A stretch of 64,000 nucleotides of DNA from Lacicoccus halitifaciens (GTDB taxonomy: Bacteria; Bacillota; Bacilli; Staphylococcales; Salinicoccaceae), in contig NZ_JBDZDV010000005.1 in the NCBI RefSeq assembly GCF_040544485.1, positions 1 through 64,000 of the forward strand, written 5' to 3'. The notes under the pieces are model-generated. The model saw nothing but the letters and a program-made list of their open reading frames with translations, made no database searches and was not told the origin of the DNA. The first letter of the stretch is position 1. Each line of letters opens with the position of its first letter. Shown piece after piece: positions 16,604-25,050 of this stretch. A program made the position numbers and the translations under genes.

Positions 16604-17581
16604 ATGGATACTCTTACACATACTTTAATGGGCGGCACCCTGGTGGGGCTCGCGACGATCGATCCGAACATCGATGCGGTTTCGACGGGTTTTATCGCCA
16701 CAATGGTAGGTGCATCCCTTGTGCCTGATATAGATACGGTCTTGAAGATGAGGAACAATGCCGTCTACATCACCCACCACCGCGGCATCACCCATTCACT
16801 GCCGTTCACATTCTTAATCTGGCCCGTATTGCTGACGGCGATTGCGCACTTTGCGTTCGGCCTGCCGCTGGTCAATACATATTTATGGGTCCAGCTTGCA
16901 GTGTTCCTCCATGTATTCGTGGATATATTCAATTCCTACGGCACCCAGGCCCTGCGGCCGGTGGACAACACATGGATACAGCTTGGAATCATAAATACGG
17001 TGGACGTGCCGATACTGGTTGTCCACGGCCTCTACTTCGTGCTGTGGTTCCTCGGGTTCTCCCCGGTCATCTTATTCATTATGATGTACGCATTGCTCGT
17101 GGCATATTATATCTCCAGATATTTCATGCAGCAGTTTTTGGTCAGGAAAGTCGAAAAACAGTTGCCGAATGACGCCATCAATCGTACATTCGTCATGCCG
17201 ACCATCCATTTCAACCAGTGGCGCATCGTCGTCGTCACCGACAAGGCATATTATGTCGGCCGGAGCTTCAAGGAGAACATCATATTCTACGACAGGTTCA
17301 ACCGGGAAGACAAGCTACCGCATAAGATCTTCATGGCAATCAAGCATGACCGTAACTTCAAGGCATTCACATTCTTCTCGTCCATCTACCGTTACGAGAT
17401 GAAATCTCTGGATGCGGACACTTTTGAGGTCCGCTATATCGACCTCAGGTATTTGAAGGAAGGACACTATCCGTTCGTCTGCATCATGCATCTGGATAAA
17501 AAGAGCTATGAAGTCATCCACAGCTATACCGGATGGGTCTTCTCGGAAGAGAAGCTCCAGCGGAAACTCCTGGAATCATAA
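16604..17581 (+). CDS. Membrane-bound metal-dependent hydrolase, DUF457 (YfhP-like)
   Basis: 325 residues. The N-terminal part begins MDTLTHTLMGG and contains THHRGITHSLPF and FVDIFNSYGTQALRP; these His and Asp residues match the DUF457/YdjM metal-binding pattern. Four hydrophobic segments lie within about 70-180. The remaining 150 residues form a soluble domain (KVEKQLPNDAINRTFVMPT onwards). B. subtilis YfhP has this architecture and also lies near mutY and recX. The substrate is unknown. Its ribosome site is CTGGAGG. Confidence 0.85.
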   Translation: MDTLTHTLMGGTLVGLATIDPNIDAVSTGFIATMVGASLVPDIDTVLKMRNNAVYITHHRGITHSLPFTFLIWPVLLTAIAHFAFGLPLVNTYLWVQLAVFLHVFVDIFNSYGTQALRPVDNTWIQLGIINTVDVPILVVHGLYFVLWFLGFSPVILFIMMYALLVAYYISRYFMQQFLVRKVEKQLPNDAINRTFVMPTIHFNQWRIVVVTDKAYYVGRSFKENIIFYDRFNREDKLPHKIFMAIKHDRNFKAFTFFSSIYRYEMKSLDADTFEVRYIDLRYLKEGHYPFVCIMHLDKKSYEVIHSYTGWVFSEEKLQRKLLES

Positions 17582-17583
17582 CA

Positions 17584-17612
17584 AAAAGACAGGCATCGCC
17601 TGTCTTTTTTTT
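17584..17612 (+). terminator. Terminator after the DUF457 gene
   Basis: GACAGGC / GCCTGTC stem (17588-17594 and 17598-17604) with a 3-nt loop, flanked by A and followed by eight T residues. It directly follows the stop codon and also faces the convergent permease gene. Confidence 0.88.
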
Positions 17613-17615
17613 GGA

Positions 17616-18389
17616 TTATTCCACAGCGCCGTCCGCACTGCCCCGATGCTTCCTATTGAAATCATAAAAAGTGAATTTCATCTTGTCATAGAGTTTGAAG
17701 ATCCACAGATACAACAACCCCATCTGGGCAAAGAACAGCACATCATGCGGCAGCCGGTTGATGTTCCATGCGATGTTGACCGCATTCGTCTGGAGTCCGT
17801 TCACCACATAATAAAACGGATTCAGGCTGAGAAGGCTCTCAAGCCCCGACGGCAGCTGTTCCGGCAGGTACAGGATCGGGACTGCAAGCACAAGAATGAT
17901 GAAGACGAGCATGTTGAATTTGTCGTTCGGCGAGTTGACGATCAGATAAAATAATATAAATGGAACGATCAACAGGACGCCAAGTACGATATAGTACATC
18001 ATCGTGAACAAGTTGATCATCCAGTCGTTCAGCGACAGTGAGACGATCGCGGCGTTCACCGCCATGAACAGTACAAATATGAACGTCTGGAACAGGATCA
18101 CCGGCATGATCCTGTAAAATACCGATACATAGCTGATCTTGACGATCGAATCCTTGATGAAGACGATGTTGCGGTTCAGCACCACCATGCTGAAAAGCCA
18201 GATCGTCGCCATCAGTCCCATGACGAGGTACAGGTACCGTACATTTTCAGCTTCCGACAGTGTCAGGGCACCAATCAGAAGAAACACGGCACATATTACA
18301 TACATCAACAGCGGTGTCAGATTATGCGCTTTATATTCTTCAACCTGATGAAAAAATTCACGGATCAAATAATTAATCTTCTGTTTCAT
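17616..18389 (-). CDS. ABC-2 permease of the teichoic acid exporter type (TagG/TarG-like)
   Basis: 257 residues with about six hydrophobic segments. The C-terminal motif SLNPFYYVVNG is typical of TagG/TarG permeases. It starts 10 nt after its partner gene (TagH-like) behind GAGGAGAG, so the two proteins are made together. TagG-type permeases move wall teichoic acid or related lipid-linked polymers across the membrane. Here the partner ATPase is degenerate, so transport by this pair alone is doubtful. The start at 18389 is preferred to an upstream in-frame ATG at 18413 because of the ribosome site. What it handles cannot be read from the sequence. Confidence 0.8.
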   Translation of the reverse strand: MKQKINYLIREFFHQVEEYKAHNLTPLLMYVICAVFLLIGALTLSEAENVRYLYLVMGLMATIWLFSMVVLNRNIVFIKDSIVKISYVSVFYRIMPVILFQTFIFVLFMAVNAAIVSLSLNDWMINLFTMMYYIVLGVLLIVPFILFYLIVNSPNDKFNMLVFIILVLAVPILYLPEQLPSGLESLLSLNPFYYVVNGLQTNAVNIAWNINRLPHDVLFFAQMGLLYLWIFKLYDKMKFTFYDFNRKHRGSADGAVE

Positions 18390-18399
18390 AATACTCTCC

Positions 18400-19887
18400 T
18401 CACCTGCTGACATACAGCCAGGTATCGTTTACGCCGTCCAGGACCATGTAGCCGTCCTGCACCCTGAAAATCTGTTCTTCATTCGTCAGGTCATATTCAT
18501 CCAGGAGTTCCCCCGTGTCTTCAGCGGGGAATGCAACCGAGAATACATTGCCATTCCTGAAATGATAAGTGATCGGGAAGCCGGGCACCGATCCGCGGTG
18601 CTCGTCCGCCTCGAGGTTCAGCTCATCCGTGGCATTCTCTGCGTCCCCGGAGAGCCACAACGTATAGAACTGATAGCTGTCGGCAAAAGAATCTCCGGCA
18701 TACGGCAGAAGTTCCTCAAAAGTCGTTTCGGTGTAAAGGCTCGCCGGATTGAAATAAATGATGTCATCTTCCGGCACTTCATGCTCTGCATCATTGAAGA
18801 GCACCGTATAACTTCCTTCCCCGGTCCTTACGACATCCACCATCGTCATGTACGGCACCGCCTCTCCGCCGAGTTCCAGTGCTTCCGCCGAGACGAAACC
18901 ATAGGCGAAACTTTCAGCATCCTCCTCCAGTGCAGGCACCGCCTGCTGTTCGGCAGTCTGGTCCGCTCCAGTGAAATTGATGTCCATGAAAATCACCGTG
19001 GAGGCGGCCATGATGATGAAGAGGAGGACGAAGGAGACGATGAGCCTCCTGATGCTGAGCCTGTCGATCAGGGAAGTCTGCTTTTTGCTGAGCCGCTGCA
19101 TGTTATGTTCATAGTGAGCGTATTCGGATATATTCCTTTTCCATTCCAGGTCGAACGCTTTCTCTTCATCGGTGTTTTTGACCCGGCTCTTCTCTTTAAG
19201 ATATTCATTGTAACGGTTCACGCCTTTTTGCACGCCGCCTTCATACCGCTTCTGCCCGTAGCTCAGCCATATGAAATAGTTGGATGATTCCTGGATGAGG
19301 CCGATGTCCGTTTCAAGGAGCATGACGCCTTTATCCTGCTTTTCAAAATTTGAGACGGCTTCTTTGAAGCGGGTTTTGGTGGCCTCGTTCAAATGGCTGC
19401 TCATATTGCAGAAGATGAATACATCCGCATCGATATGACATGCGGCCTCGACCAGCAGTGCACCGATTTCAGCACGCGTCAAAGTATTCAGGCGCCTGTT
19501 CCATACGCGCTTCATGAAGACTTTCTTCTCCAGAGCTTCCATTGCCGCCGCCACTTCATCCGGCTTCATATATTCATTGAACAGCTCGGTCAGAAAACGG
19601 ACCGAGGCGTGACGGTTATGTACGTGATCCATCACGTCGAATGCCGCAATGGCCGCTTCCGACTTCGCCTTCCCCGTCTTCGGGTTGATCGTCCCGGTGA
19701 TCATATCCTTCAAATAATAAAGTGTCTCATATTCACCGAGCACCCCAAGGACTTCTCCGCGGTATAAAGTGAATGAGACATCTTTTATCACGAGGGTCTC
19801 GTCCTTTGAAAGGATCCGTTTCCTGAGGTGCCCCGATTCTTTGGCATATGAGAGGTTCTGCCCCCTCAGCAGAATTATGTCCTGCAT
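18400..19887 (-). CDS. Degenerate TagH-like ABC protein fused to a TM and extracytoplasmic domain
   Basis: 495 residues. Residues 1-230 follow the TagH/TarH fold (IKDVSFTLYRGEVLGVLG; FIWLSYGQKRYEGGVQKG; NRYNEYLKE). But the Walker A place reads GEYETLYYLK (about 51-60) with no GKST, the signature place reads LTRAEIGALL (about 136-145) instead of LSGGQ, Walker B is DVFIFCN without the catalytic Glu, and the switch His is replaced (LLETDIG). ATP hydrolysis is therefore not expected. A charged linker (230-280), one TM helix (about 282-301) and an acidic external domain (302-495) follow. B. subtilis TagH also has a TM plus external domain. The frame is intact and the ribosome site GGAAGGGA is good, so it is not a pseudogene; a structural or regulatory role is inferred. 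Confidence 0.8.
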   Translation of the reverse strand: MQDIILLRGQNLSYAKESGHLRKRILSKDETLVIKDVSFTLYRGEVLGVLGEYETLYYLKDMITGTINPKTGKAKSEAAIAAFDVMDHVHNRHASVRFLTELFNEYMKPDEVAAAMEALEKKVFMKRVWNRRLNTLTRAEIGALLVEAACHIDADVFIFCNMSSHLNEATKTRFKEAVSNFEKQDKGVMLLETDIGLIQESSNYFIWLSYGQKRYEGGVQKGVNRYNEYLKEKSRVKNTDEEKAFDLEWKRNISEYAHYEHNMQRLSKKQTSLIDRLSIRRLIVSFVLLFIIMAASTVIFMDINFTGADQTAEQQAVPALEEDAESFAYGFVSAEALELGGEAVPYMTMVDVVRTGEGSYTVLFNDAEHEVPEDDIIYFNPASLYTETTFEELLPYAGDSFADSYQFYTLWLSGDAENATDELNLEADEHRGSVPGFPITYHFRNGNVFSVAFPAEDTGELLDEYDLTNEEQIFRVQDGYMVLDGVNDTWLYVSR

Positions 19888-19890
19888 AGT

Positions 19891-20211
19891 CTATCCCTTC
19901 CGCTTCAGCTGGAGCATGCTTACAGGAATACCCGTCTCTTTCTCGGTGCCGCCGATGAAAAAGCCCCATGCAAAAACACCTTTCAAGTATTCCACTTTGA
20001 AATAATGGTCTTCATTGCTGACGAGTTTGTAGATCTTCCCTTTTTCTATCTGGCTCAGATCTATCATATAGCTTTCCGCAATCAGCACCTGCCGTTCGTT
20101 CACCCTGTATTCATTTTCCACGCCGAGCATTTCAGCTTTCCTCATCGCTTCACGTTTTTCGGCGATATATGCTTCTATTTCGCGCCTGGTCATCTTACCC
20201 AATGGTTTCAT
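19891..20211 (-). CDS. yfhH: DUF1811 protein, YfhH-like
   Basis: 106 residues. The N-terminal helix (KMTRREIEAYIAEKREAMRKAEMLG) and the C-terminal KVEYLKGVFAWGFFIGG match YfhH (DUF1811), a small beta-barrel protein of unknown function that follows recX (yfhG) in B. subtilis. Its start overlaps the recX end by 17 nt, with AGGTGAG as ribosome site, and it ends 3 nt before the TagH-like gene. This supports one transcript: recX, yfhH, tagH-like, tagG-like. Confidence 0.85.
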   Translation of the reverse strand: MKPLGKMTRREIEAYIAEKREAMRKAEMLGVENEYRVNERQVLIAESYMIDLSQIEKGKIYKLVSNEDHYFKVEYLKGVFAWGFFIGGTEKETGIPVSMLQLKRKG

Positions 20212-20977
20212 CTGTCATCTCACCTAATTTCTCCTGGATCAGATCATACTCATAGCCTTTTCTGAGCAGTGCCTCTGTCAGCTTCTGCTTCAGCACGTAG
20301 CCTTCATGCCTGTTCCGGTATCTTTTGTATATCTTTTCAAAATCGCGTTCAAAATAAGGGGTCTCATCGAACTCAGCGCCGAAGGTGATCAGATCGATAT
20401 GTTCCTTATAGTAGCCTTTGGTCATCAGTTTCTCCTGAAGCTTCATCGAAAAATGACGCTGCGAACCTTTATATCTTTTCAGCTCTTTGGCTTTCAGTTT
20501 GTTCATGCGTTCACTGTCGACCGCATCACTGAAGGCACCGGTCTTTTGGAATATGATCTCCTCATCGATGCGGTGTTTCTTCAGTTCCCTCTCAAGCATC
20601 CCCGGCCCTTTGTCGGAAGTGTTGAGCATCGTGTTCTTAAGCGCTTCGGCATACATTTCATCATTGATGTAGTTTTCATCCATAAGGCGCCCCACCACGT
20701 CATCGACGATGTACGGCGCATATTCCTCACCGAGATATTCCCTGATTTCATGATGTGACCGCAGTTTGTAGCTGATGTATTTCAATGCGTCCACATAGGC
20801 CTGGTCATACTGAATGCTTTCGGTGACTGCTTCCAGTTCTTCCCCGGTAAGTTCCCTCCCGCTGAGCAGACGGTGCCTGACGAGTGATTCCTCGTGTACC
20901 GTCATCTTATCACCATTGGAGAGATGAACCTCATATAAACCATTCTTCTTCAATGAAACTTTATCGATTTTGATCAT
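20195..20977 (-). CDS. recX: Regulatory protein RecX
   Basis: 260 residues, a long RecX as in other staphylococci. It is composed of repeated three-helix modules (for example ALKYISYKLRSHHEIREYLG, then VVGRLMDENYINDEMYAEAL, and later LTEALLRKGYEYDLIQEKLG). RecX binds and inhibits RecA filaments. The ATG at 20977 has AAAAGAGGCGG upstream; an upstream in-frame codon at 21004 would place the ribosome site within the gene. It heads an apparent four-gene operon and is preceded by a terminator for the 51-residue gene upstream. Confidence 0.92.
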   Translation of the reverse strand: MIKIDKVSLKKNGLYEVHLSNGDKMTVHEESLVRHRLLSGRELTGEELEAVTESIQYDQAYVDALKYISYKLRSHHEIREYLGEEYAPYIVDDVVGRLMDENYINDEMYAEALKNTMLNTSDKGPGMLERELKKHRIDEEIIFQKTGAFSDAVDSERMNKLKAKELKRYKGSQRHFSMKLQEKLMTKGYYKEHIDLITFGAEFDETPYFERDFEKIYKRYRNRHEGYVLKQKLTEALLRKGYEYDLIQEKLGEMTDETIG

Positions 20978-21005
20978 CGCTACCGCCTCTTTTAAATCAA
21001 ACAAT

Positions 21006-21038
21006 CCAAAAAGAGAGGAGAACCTGAATCCTCCTCTC
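21006..21038 (-). terminator. Terminator after the 51-residue membrane protein gene
   Basis: Minus strand GAGAGGAG / CTCCTCTC stem (21013-21020 and 21031-21038) with a 10-nt loop, followed by five T residues. It separates the small gene from recX. Confidence 0.8.
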
Positions 21039-21057
21039 CACTCTTGATTTGTATATA

Positions 21058-21213
21058 TTATATTTTTCTGTTCAAAGCTTCCTCGGGTGAATCCACTTCA
21101 ATTGCTGATCTGCCCGGGAATGCCTGCTGCAGGAAATAACCCAGCACTGCCGCAAACCCAAGAATAGCGAAAACGAACGCTATCACTACGAGTAACATCA
21201 TTGCATAGCTCAT
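21058..21213 (-). CDS. Small membrane protein, 51 residues, unknown function
   Basis: Starts MSYAMMLLVVIAFVFAILGF, a single hydrophobic helix (about 3-30), and ends with a polar tail containing EVDSPEEALNRKI. The ATG at 21213 is preceded by AGGAGGG at 5 nt, one of the best ribosome sites in the window, and the gene is closed by its own terminator. I do not recognise the family. In S. aureus this place beside recX holds sgtB, which is absent here. Confidence 0.7.
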   Translation of the reverse strand: MSYAMMLLVVIAFVFAILGFAAVLGYFLQQAFPGRSAIEVDSPEEALNRKI

Positions 21214-21293
21214 GAAAGCCCTCCTAACAAAGTTATCAGTAATTCTCGTTACTTATATTTTATCATAAAATGCAGGTTTTAGTGAACTATATT

Positions 21294-22514
21294 TTATATT
21301 GCCCAGTTGCCCTGTTTGAATATCGGCGTTTCATTGCCTTCCGGGTCGATGCCGTATATGTCGAGTTCTGCACTCCCGATCATGAAATCGACATGGGTGA
21401 TCGAATCATTGAGGCCTTCTTCGGCGAGTTCCTCACGCGACATGTCCTTGCCGCCGTCGATGCTGAAGCCGTATGCACTGCCGAGCGCGATATGGCAGGA
21501 GGCGTTCTCATCGAACAGCGTATTGAAGAACAATGTATCGGTGTTCGAGATCGGGGAATCGTCCGGTACAAGCGCGACCTCGCCCAGATACTTCGCCCCC
21601 TCATCGGTCTCAAGCAGGTTTTTGAGCACATCTTCGCCCTGTTCCGCTTCATATTCGACGACCTTGCCGTCCTTGAAGGTCAATTTGAAGCCGTCGATGA
21701 TGTTGCCGCCGTAGCTCAGTGGCTTCGTGTTCGAAACATAGCCGTTGACCCCGGTCTTCTTCGGAGCCGTGAAGACTTCTTCCGTCGGCATGTTAGCCAT
21801 GAAGCGCACACCGTCCGAATTTTCACTTGAGGCGCCCGCCCACAGGTGCTTCTCCGGCAGCTCCATTGTAAAGTCCGTACCCGGTCCTGAGTACCTCAGG
21901 GCATGGAAATGGTTTTCATTCAGGATGTCCACCTTCTCATGGAGCGTGGCATCAAGCTCCTGCCAGGCCTCCACCGGGTCTTCCCGGTCGACCCGCATCG
22001 TATAGAAGATGAGGTCGAGCAGTGCGTCCACAGCTTCATCCTCCGTCTTATCGGGGAATACAAGCTTCGCCCATCCGGCTGAAGGGTATCCTGCGACGCA
22101 CCAGCTGTGGTGGTCGGACTGGATGCGGTTGGAATATTCCTTGAAAGCATTGCCGTATGCGATCTGCATGCTTTTAAGCTTGTCGGGATCCACACCTTTC
22201 AACAGTTCAGGTGAAGATGAAGTGATGGCGAGGAAGGCCGCCTTCTCATCCGAGTAAAACATGCGTTCATCGATCGCCCACTGCGGCACCTTCGCATACT
22301 CCTCCGTGCTTTTGTGGTGTGCATGGAGCTGCGTGAGCACGTCATCCTTCAAATTGACTTTGACGTCTTTTGCACCTTTCTGATAAGACTTTTCAGTCAC
22401 CAGACGGACGAGCGGCAGTGCATCCACGGACGCGCTGATATAGACCCTCTGGCCTTCCTGGACATTCAGGCCGACTTCGGCCAGCAGTGAAGCATATCTT
22501 TCCAATTTCGACAT
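21294..22514 (-). CDS. ampS: Aminopeptidase, M29 family (AmpS)
   Basis: 406 residues, the family length of about 410. The metal-site region includes Glu in GVRFMANMPTEEVFTAP, and the C-terminal NASCHIALGSAYGFSIDGG and THVDFMIGSAELDIYG carry the expected His, Tyr, His and Asp residues. It is a cytosolic, cobalt or zinc dependent enzyme that removes N-terminal residues from peptides. It is transcribed with the small DUF1128-type gene just upstream, the same pair as in S. aureus. Confidence 0.93.
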   Translation of the reverse strand: MSKLERYASLLAEVGLNVQEGQRVYISASVDALPLVRLVTEKSYQKGAKDVKVNLKDDVLTQLHAHHKSTEEYAKVPQWAIDERMFYSDEKAAFLAITSSSPELLKGVDPDKLKSMQIAYGNAFKEYSNRIQSDHHSWCVAGYPSAGWAKLVFPDKTEDEAVDALLDLIFYTMRVDREDPVEAWQELDATLHEKVDILNENHFHALRYSGPGTDFTMELPEKHLWAGASSENSDGVRFMANMPTEEVFTAPKKTGVNGYVSNTKPLSYGGNIIDGFKLTFKDGKVVEYEAEQGEDVLKNLLETDEGAKYLGEVALVPDDSPISNTDTLFFNTLFDENASCHIALGSAYGFSIDGGKDMSREELAEEGLNDSITHVDFMIGSAELDIYGIDPEGNETPIFKQGNWAI

Positions 22515-22535
22515 TCAAAAAACCCCTTTATGAAA

Positions 22536-22733
22536 TTATTTTCTGAGCTTGGACAGTTCTTCGAGTATCGCCGTCTGCTCCATCGGGCTGATTTCATTCC
22601 TCGATGTCACCATCTTGTGGTATTCAGCGATTTCCTCCTGATGGGCGTCACTGAAATCATCCGGGTTCAGCATCCCTTTATTGACGACCTTCAATCTTGA
22701 TTCTATTTCTTTCAGCATTGTTTCCTTATCCAC
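22536..22733 (-). CDS. UPF0435 / DUF1128 small protein (YfkK-like)
   Basis: 65 residues: one helix with IESRLKVVNKGMLNPDDF and a C-terminal SPMEQTAILEELSKLRK. These features match the DUF1128 family (YfkK), of unknown function. It lies 21 nt upstream of ampS on the same strand. Family assignment is from motif memory, not from a search. Confidence 0.75.
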   Translation of the reverse strand: MDKETMLKEIESRLKVVNKGMLNPDDFSDAHQEEIAEYHKMVTSRNEISPMEQTAILEELSKLRK

Positions 22734-22834
22734 GGCTCCTCCGCCTCCTTGTCAATTTATGCATGAATATATAGTAACAAAGAATGCCCAGGTTGAGTAT
22801 TATAAATAAAAAGATTATTATATTTTGTATATAA

Positions 22835-22860
22835 GTTTATATTCCATTCAAAATGGATAT
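22835..22860 (+). promoter_or_regulatory. Candidate SigB-type promoter of ytxH
   Basis: GTTTAT (22835-22840), 14 bp spacer, GGATAT (22855-22860), close to the SigB consensus GTTTAA-N12-15-GGGTAT. It lies 35 bp before the ytxH start. YtxH-family genes are under SigB control in B. subtilis. AT-rich surroundings also allow a SigA promoter, so this is tentative. Confidence 0.45.
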
Positions 22861-22895
22861 ATCAACTATAAATAGCCTAAAGGAGAAATGTCATT

Positions 22896-23216
22896 ATGAA
22901 AAACAAATTGATTCCTGCAATTCTGATCGGTGCCGGCATTGGCGCATTGGTAAGTCTGATTGACAAAAATACGCGCCAGACGGTGATGAGCAGCGGCAAG
23001 GAGCTCGGCTACTATGCGAAGCATCCAGAGGCTGCCAAAGATAAATTACAGAGCAGTTCCGGCGGCTCTTCCAAATTCGAACAGCTGAAGGACGAAGTCA
23101 TGTTCTGGAAAGACACCGTCCAGCAGATCAGGGAAGAGAATCCTGAGCTCGAGAAACAGATTATGGATGCCAAGGATACACTCATGCAGAAACGTGAGGA
23201 GAAAAAATCACAGTAA
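22896..23216 (+). CDS. YtxH domain-containing stress protein
   Basis: 106 residues. An N-terminal glycine-rich hydrophobic segment (LIPAILIGAGIGALVSLIDK, about 4-23) is followed by TRQTVMSSGKELGYYAKHPE and a long charged amphipathic helix (about 60-106). This is the YtxH/general-stress layout. It probably sits at the membrane; its function is unknown. Ribosome site AGGAG at 22881. Its operon mate may be the YihY-type gene 59 nt downstream, although a weak hairpin lies between. Confidence 0.8.
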   Translation: MKNKLIPAILIGAGIGALVSLIDKNTRQTVMSSGKELGYYAKHPEAAKDKLQSSSGGSSKFEQLKDEVMFWKDTVQQIREENPELEKQIMDAKDTLMQKREEKKSQ

Positions 23217-23227
23217 CATAAATACTT

Positions 23228-23257
23228 GAAGGGACTGACGGATGTTGGTCCTTTTCT
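23228..23257 (+). terminator. Weak terminator between ytxH and the YihY-type gene
   Basis: AAGGGAC / GTCCTTT imperfect hairpin around GGATGTTG (23229-23254) followed by TTTTCTTA. Wobble pairs make it weak, so read-through is possible. Confidence 0.5.
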
Positions 23258-23275
23258 TACTAGAGAGGTGTGCTC

Positions 23276-24334
23276 ATGTCTAAAGATGAGAACAAGAATT
23301 CAAAGTATTTGTCACAGATAAAGGAAGAGTCTGAAGGCAAAAAAGACAATAAGGGAAAGGGTAACAAGAAAAAGGGTGATGAGACATACGTTGAAAACAC
23401 CGTCTTCAAGTCGAAGGAACCGAAAAAGGACGATGAACAGCTGTATGTCTCCCAGATAAACAAACCGGCCAAGGCGAAGAAAGATGCAAATTTCTTCCAG
23501 AAGCTGATGTTCCAGTTCTCAAAGGACAACACGACGGGGATGGCCGCACAGCTGGCATATTATTTCATGCTTGCGATATTCCCGCTGCTGATCTTCCTTC
23601 TGACACTGGTGCCTTTATTCAACATCGACCAGGCCACAATCACCGGCTTCATCGAGGATTACGCTCCGGCGGAGATTTCAGGGATGCTGTCGGGTGTCAT
23701 CGATGATGTGATGTCAGAATCGACCGGCGGACTCTTATCATTCGGTCTGATTGCAACGCTGTGGGCTGCATCCAACGGCATGACCGCCCTGATGAATGCA
23801 TTCAATGTCGCCTACGATGTGGAGGACAACCGCAACTTCGTCGTTGCGAAAGGACTTTCGATCATTTTCACAATCGTCCTGACATTATCAGTCTTACTTA
23901 CATTCGTACTCATCGTATTCGGCGGCCAGATCGGCAACCTGATGTTTGGTGTGATTGGACTCGATCAGCAGTTCTCGACAGTATGGAACCTCGTCAGAAG
24001 CATTCTGCCGCTGCTGCTTGTATTCGTCGTGTTCCTGATCATGTACTCAGTCGCCCCGAATATTAAAATCGACTGGAAATCCGTGATCCCCGGCACGATA
24101 TTCACAACGATTGCGTTCCTTGTCGCCTCATGGGGCTTCGGATTCTATGTGTCAAACTTCGGGAACTACTCGGCGACATACGGCAGCATCGCCGGTGTGA
24201 TCATCCTGCTCTTATGGTTGTTCATCACCGGAATCATAATCATCACAGGTGCACAGATCAATGCCATCATCCACAAGAACGACATTGCGAAACAAAACGA
24301 TACCAATACAGCAGAAGCGGGAGGAACCAGCTAA
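23276..24334 (+). CDS. YihY/virulence factor BrkB family membrane protein
   Basis: 352 residues. A highly charged Lys/Glu-rich N-terminal tail (about 1-75) precedes six hydrophobic segments. Family motifs are FQFSKDNTTGMAAQLAYYFM, ATLWAASNGMTALMNAFNVAY and the terminal GSIAGVIILLLWLFITG, all typical of YihY/BrkB proteins (once misnamed ribonuclease BN). Function is unknown; transport or lipid movement has been suggested. The ATG at 23276 follows AGAGAGGTG; the in-frame GTG at 23270 belongs to the ribosome site. It ends 1 nt before the carbonic anhydrase start, so the two are coupled. Confidence 0.88.
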   Translation: MSKDENKNSKYLSQIKEESEGKKDNKGKGNKKKGDETYVENTVFKSKEPKKDDEQLYVSQINKPAKAKKDANFFQKLMFQFSKDNTTGMAAQLAYYFMLAIFPLLIFLLTLVPLFNIDQATITGFIEDYAPAEISGMLSGVIDDVMSESTGGLLSFGLIATLWAASNGMTALMNAFNVAYDVEDNRNFVVAKGLSIIFTIVLTLSVLLTFVLIVFGGQIGNLMFGVIGLDQQFSTVWNLVRSILPLLLVFVVFLIMYSVAPNIKIDWKSVIPGTIFTTIAFLVASWGFGFYVSNFGNYSATYGSIAGVIILLLWLFITGIIIITGAQINAIIHKNDIAKQNDTNTAEAGGTS

Positions 24335-24335
24335 G

Positions 24336-24899
24336 ATGCCATTACTATATGATTTGCTTGAATTCAATAAGAGCTTCGTTGAAAACGAAGAGTATAAAAA
24401 TTATGTCGCAACAAAATCGCCACAGAAAAAAATGGTCCTCGTGTCCTGCATGGATACGAGGCTCACGGAAATGTCCTTCAAATCACTCGGTCTGAAGAAC
24501 GGTGACATCAAGCATATACAAAATGCCGGCGGGGTCATTTCCCACCCTTACGGCAGCACGGTGCGCAGCATACTTGTTGCGGTGTACATGCTCGGCGTCG
24601 AGGAAGTCGTCATCATGGGCCACCACGACTGCGGCTTCGGTGCCCTTAAACCAGAGCCGATGATTCAGGAGATGAAAGACCGCGGCATTTCGGATAACAC
24701 ATTCGAAGTGCTCAAGCATTCGAGGATCGATATCGAATCATGGCTGAAAGGCTTTGAATCCGTCGAGGACAGCGTCAGGGAAAGCGTGCGTAAAGTGCAT
24801 GAACATCCATTGTTCGACAACAGTGTCCCGGTTCACGGGCTTGTGATCGATCCCGAGAACGGCAAAGTCGACCTTGTCGTCGACGGTTATAAGAATTAG
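24336..24899 (+). CDS. Beta-class carbonic anhydrase
   Basis: 187 residues. Zinc ligands are visible in VLVSCMDTRLTEM (Cys with the Asp-Arg dyad, about 31-36) and MGHHDCGFGAL (His and Cys, about 90-95). It interconverts CO2 and bicarbonate in the cytosol. The true start is the ATG at 24336 behind GGGAGGAA; a longer frame overlapping the upstream gene has no ribosome site. It resembles the short YtiB-type enzymes of Firmicutes. It is probably co-transcribed with the YihY-type gene. Confidence 0.92.
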   Translation: MPLLYDLLEFNKSFVENEEYKNYVATKSPQKKMVLVSCMDTRLTEMSFKSLGLKNGDIKHIQNAGGVISHPYGSTVRSILVAVYMLGVEEVVIMGHHDCGFGALKPEPMIQEMKDRGISDNTFEVLKHSRIDIESWLKGFESVEDSVRESVRKVHEHPLFDNSVPVHGLVIDPENGKVDLVVDGYKN

Positions 24900-24907
24900 A
24901 TTGAATG

Positions 24908-24940
24908 AAAAACGGCGCCTTCCGCAAGGTGCCGTTTTTA
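24908..24940 (+). terminator. Terminator after the carbonic anhydrase gene
   Basis: AAACGGCGCCTT / AAGGTGCCGTTT stem with a CCGC loop and one G-T pair, followed by TTTTTATT. Confidence 0.88.
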
Positions 24941-25050
24941 TTGAAGGGAGGTCATAAATTTACTGCGTTCCCTCCCCCGCGTTTTAAACCCGCCGATAAA
25001 GGTTATAAATATGTATCTCAAGAAAACATAGACTTAGGAGTGACATATGA

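Noticed and set aside
18400..19887. Calling the TagH-like gene a pseudogene
   Set aside because: The frame is uninterrupted over 495 codons, the ribosome site is good and the partner permease is intact, so loss of motifs looks like specialisation rather than decay.
24249..24335. N-terminal extension of the carbonic anhydrase
   Set aside because: It is the out-of-frame 3' end of the YihY-type gene; the ribosome site GGGAGGAA points to the ATG at 24336.
24941..25050. Riboswitch or T-box in front of ggt
   Set aside because: Only a short GGGAGG/CCTCCC pairing is seen, with no terminator or conserved core.
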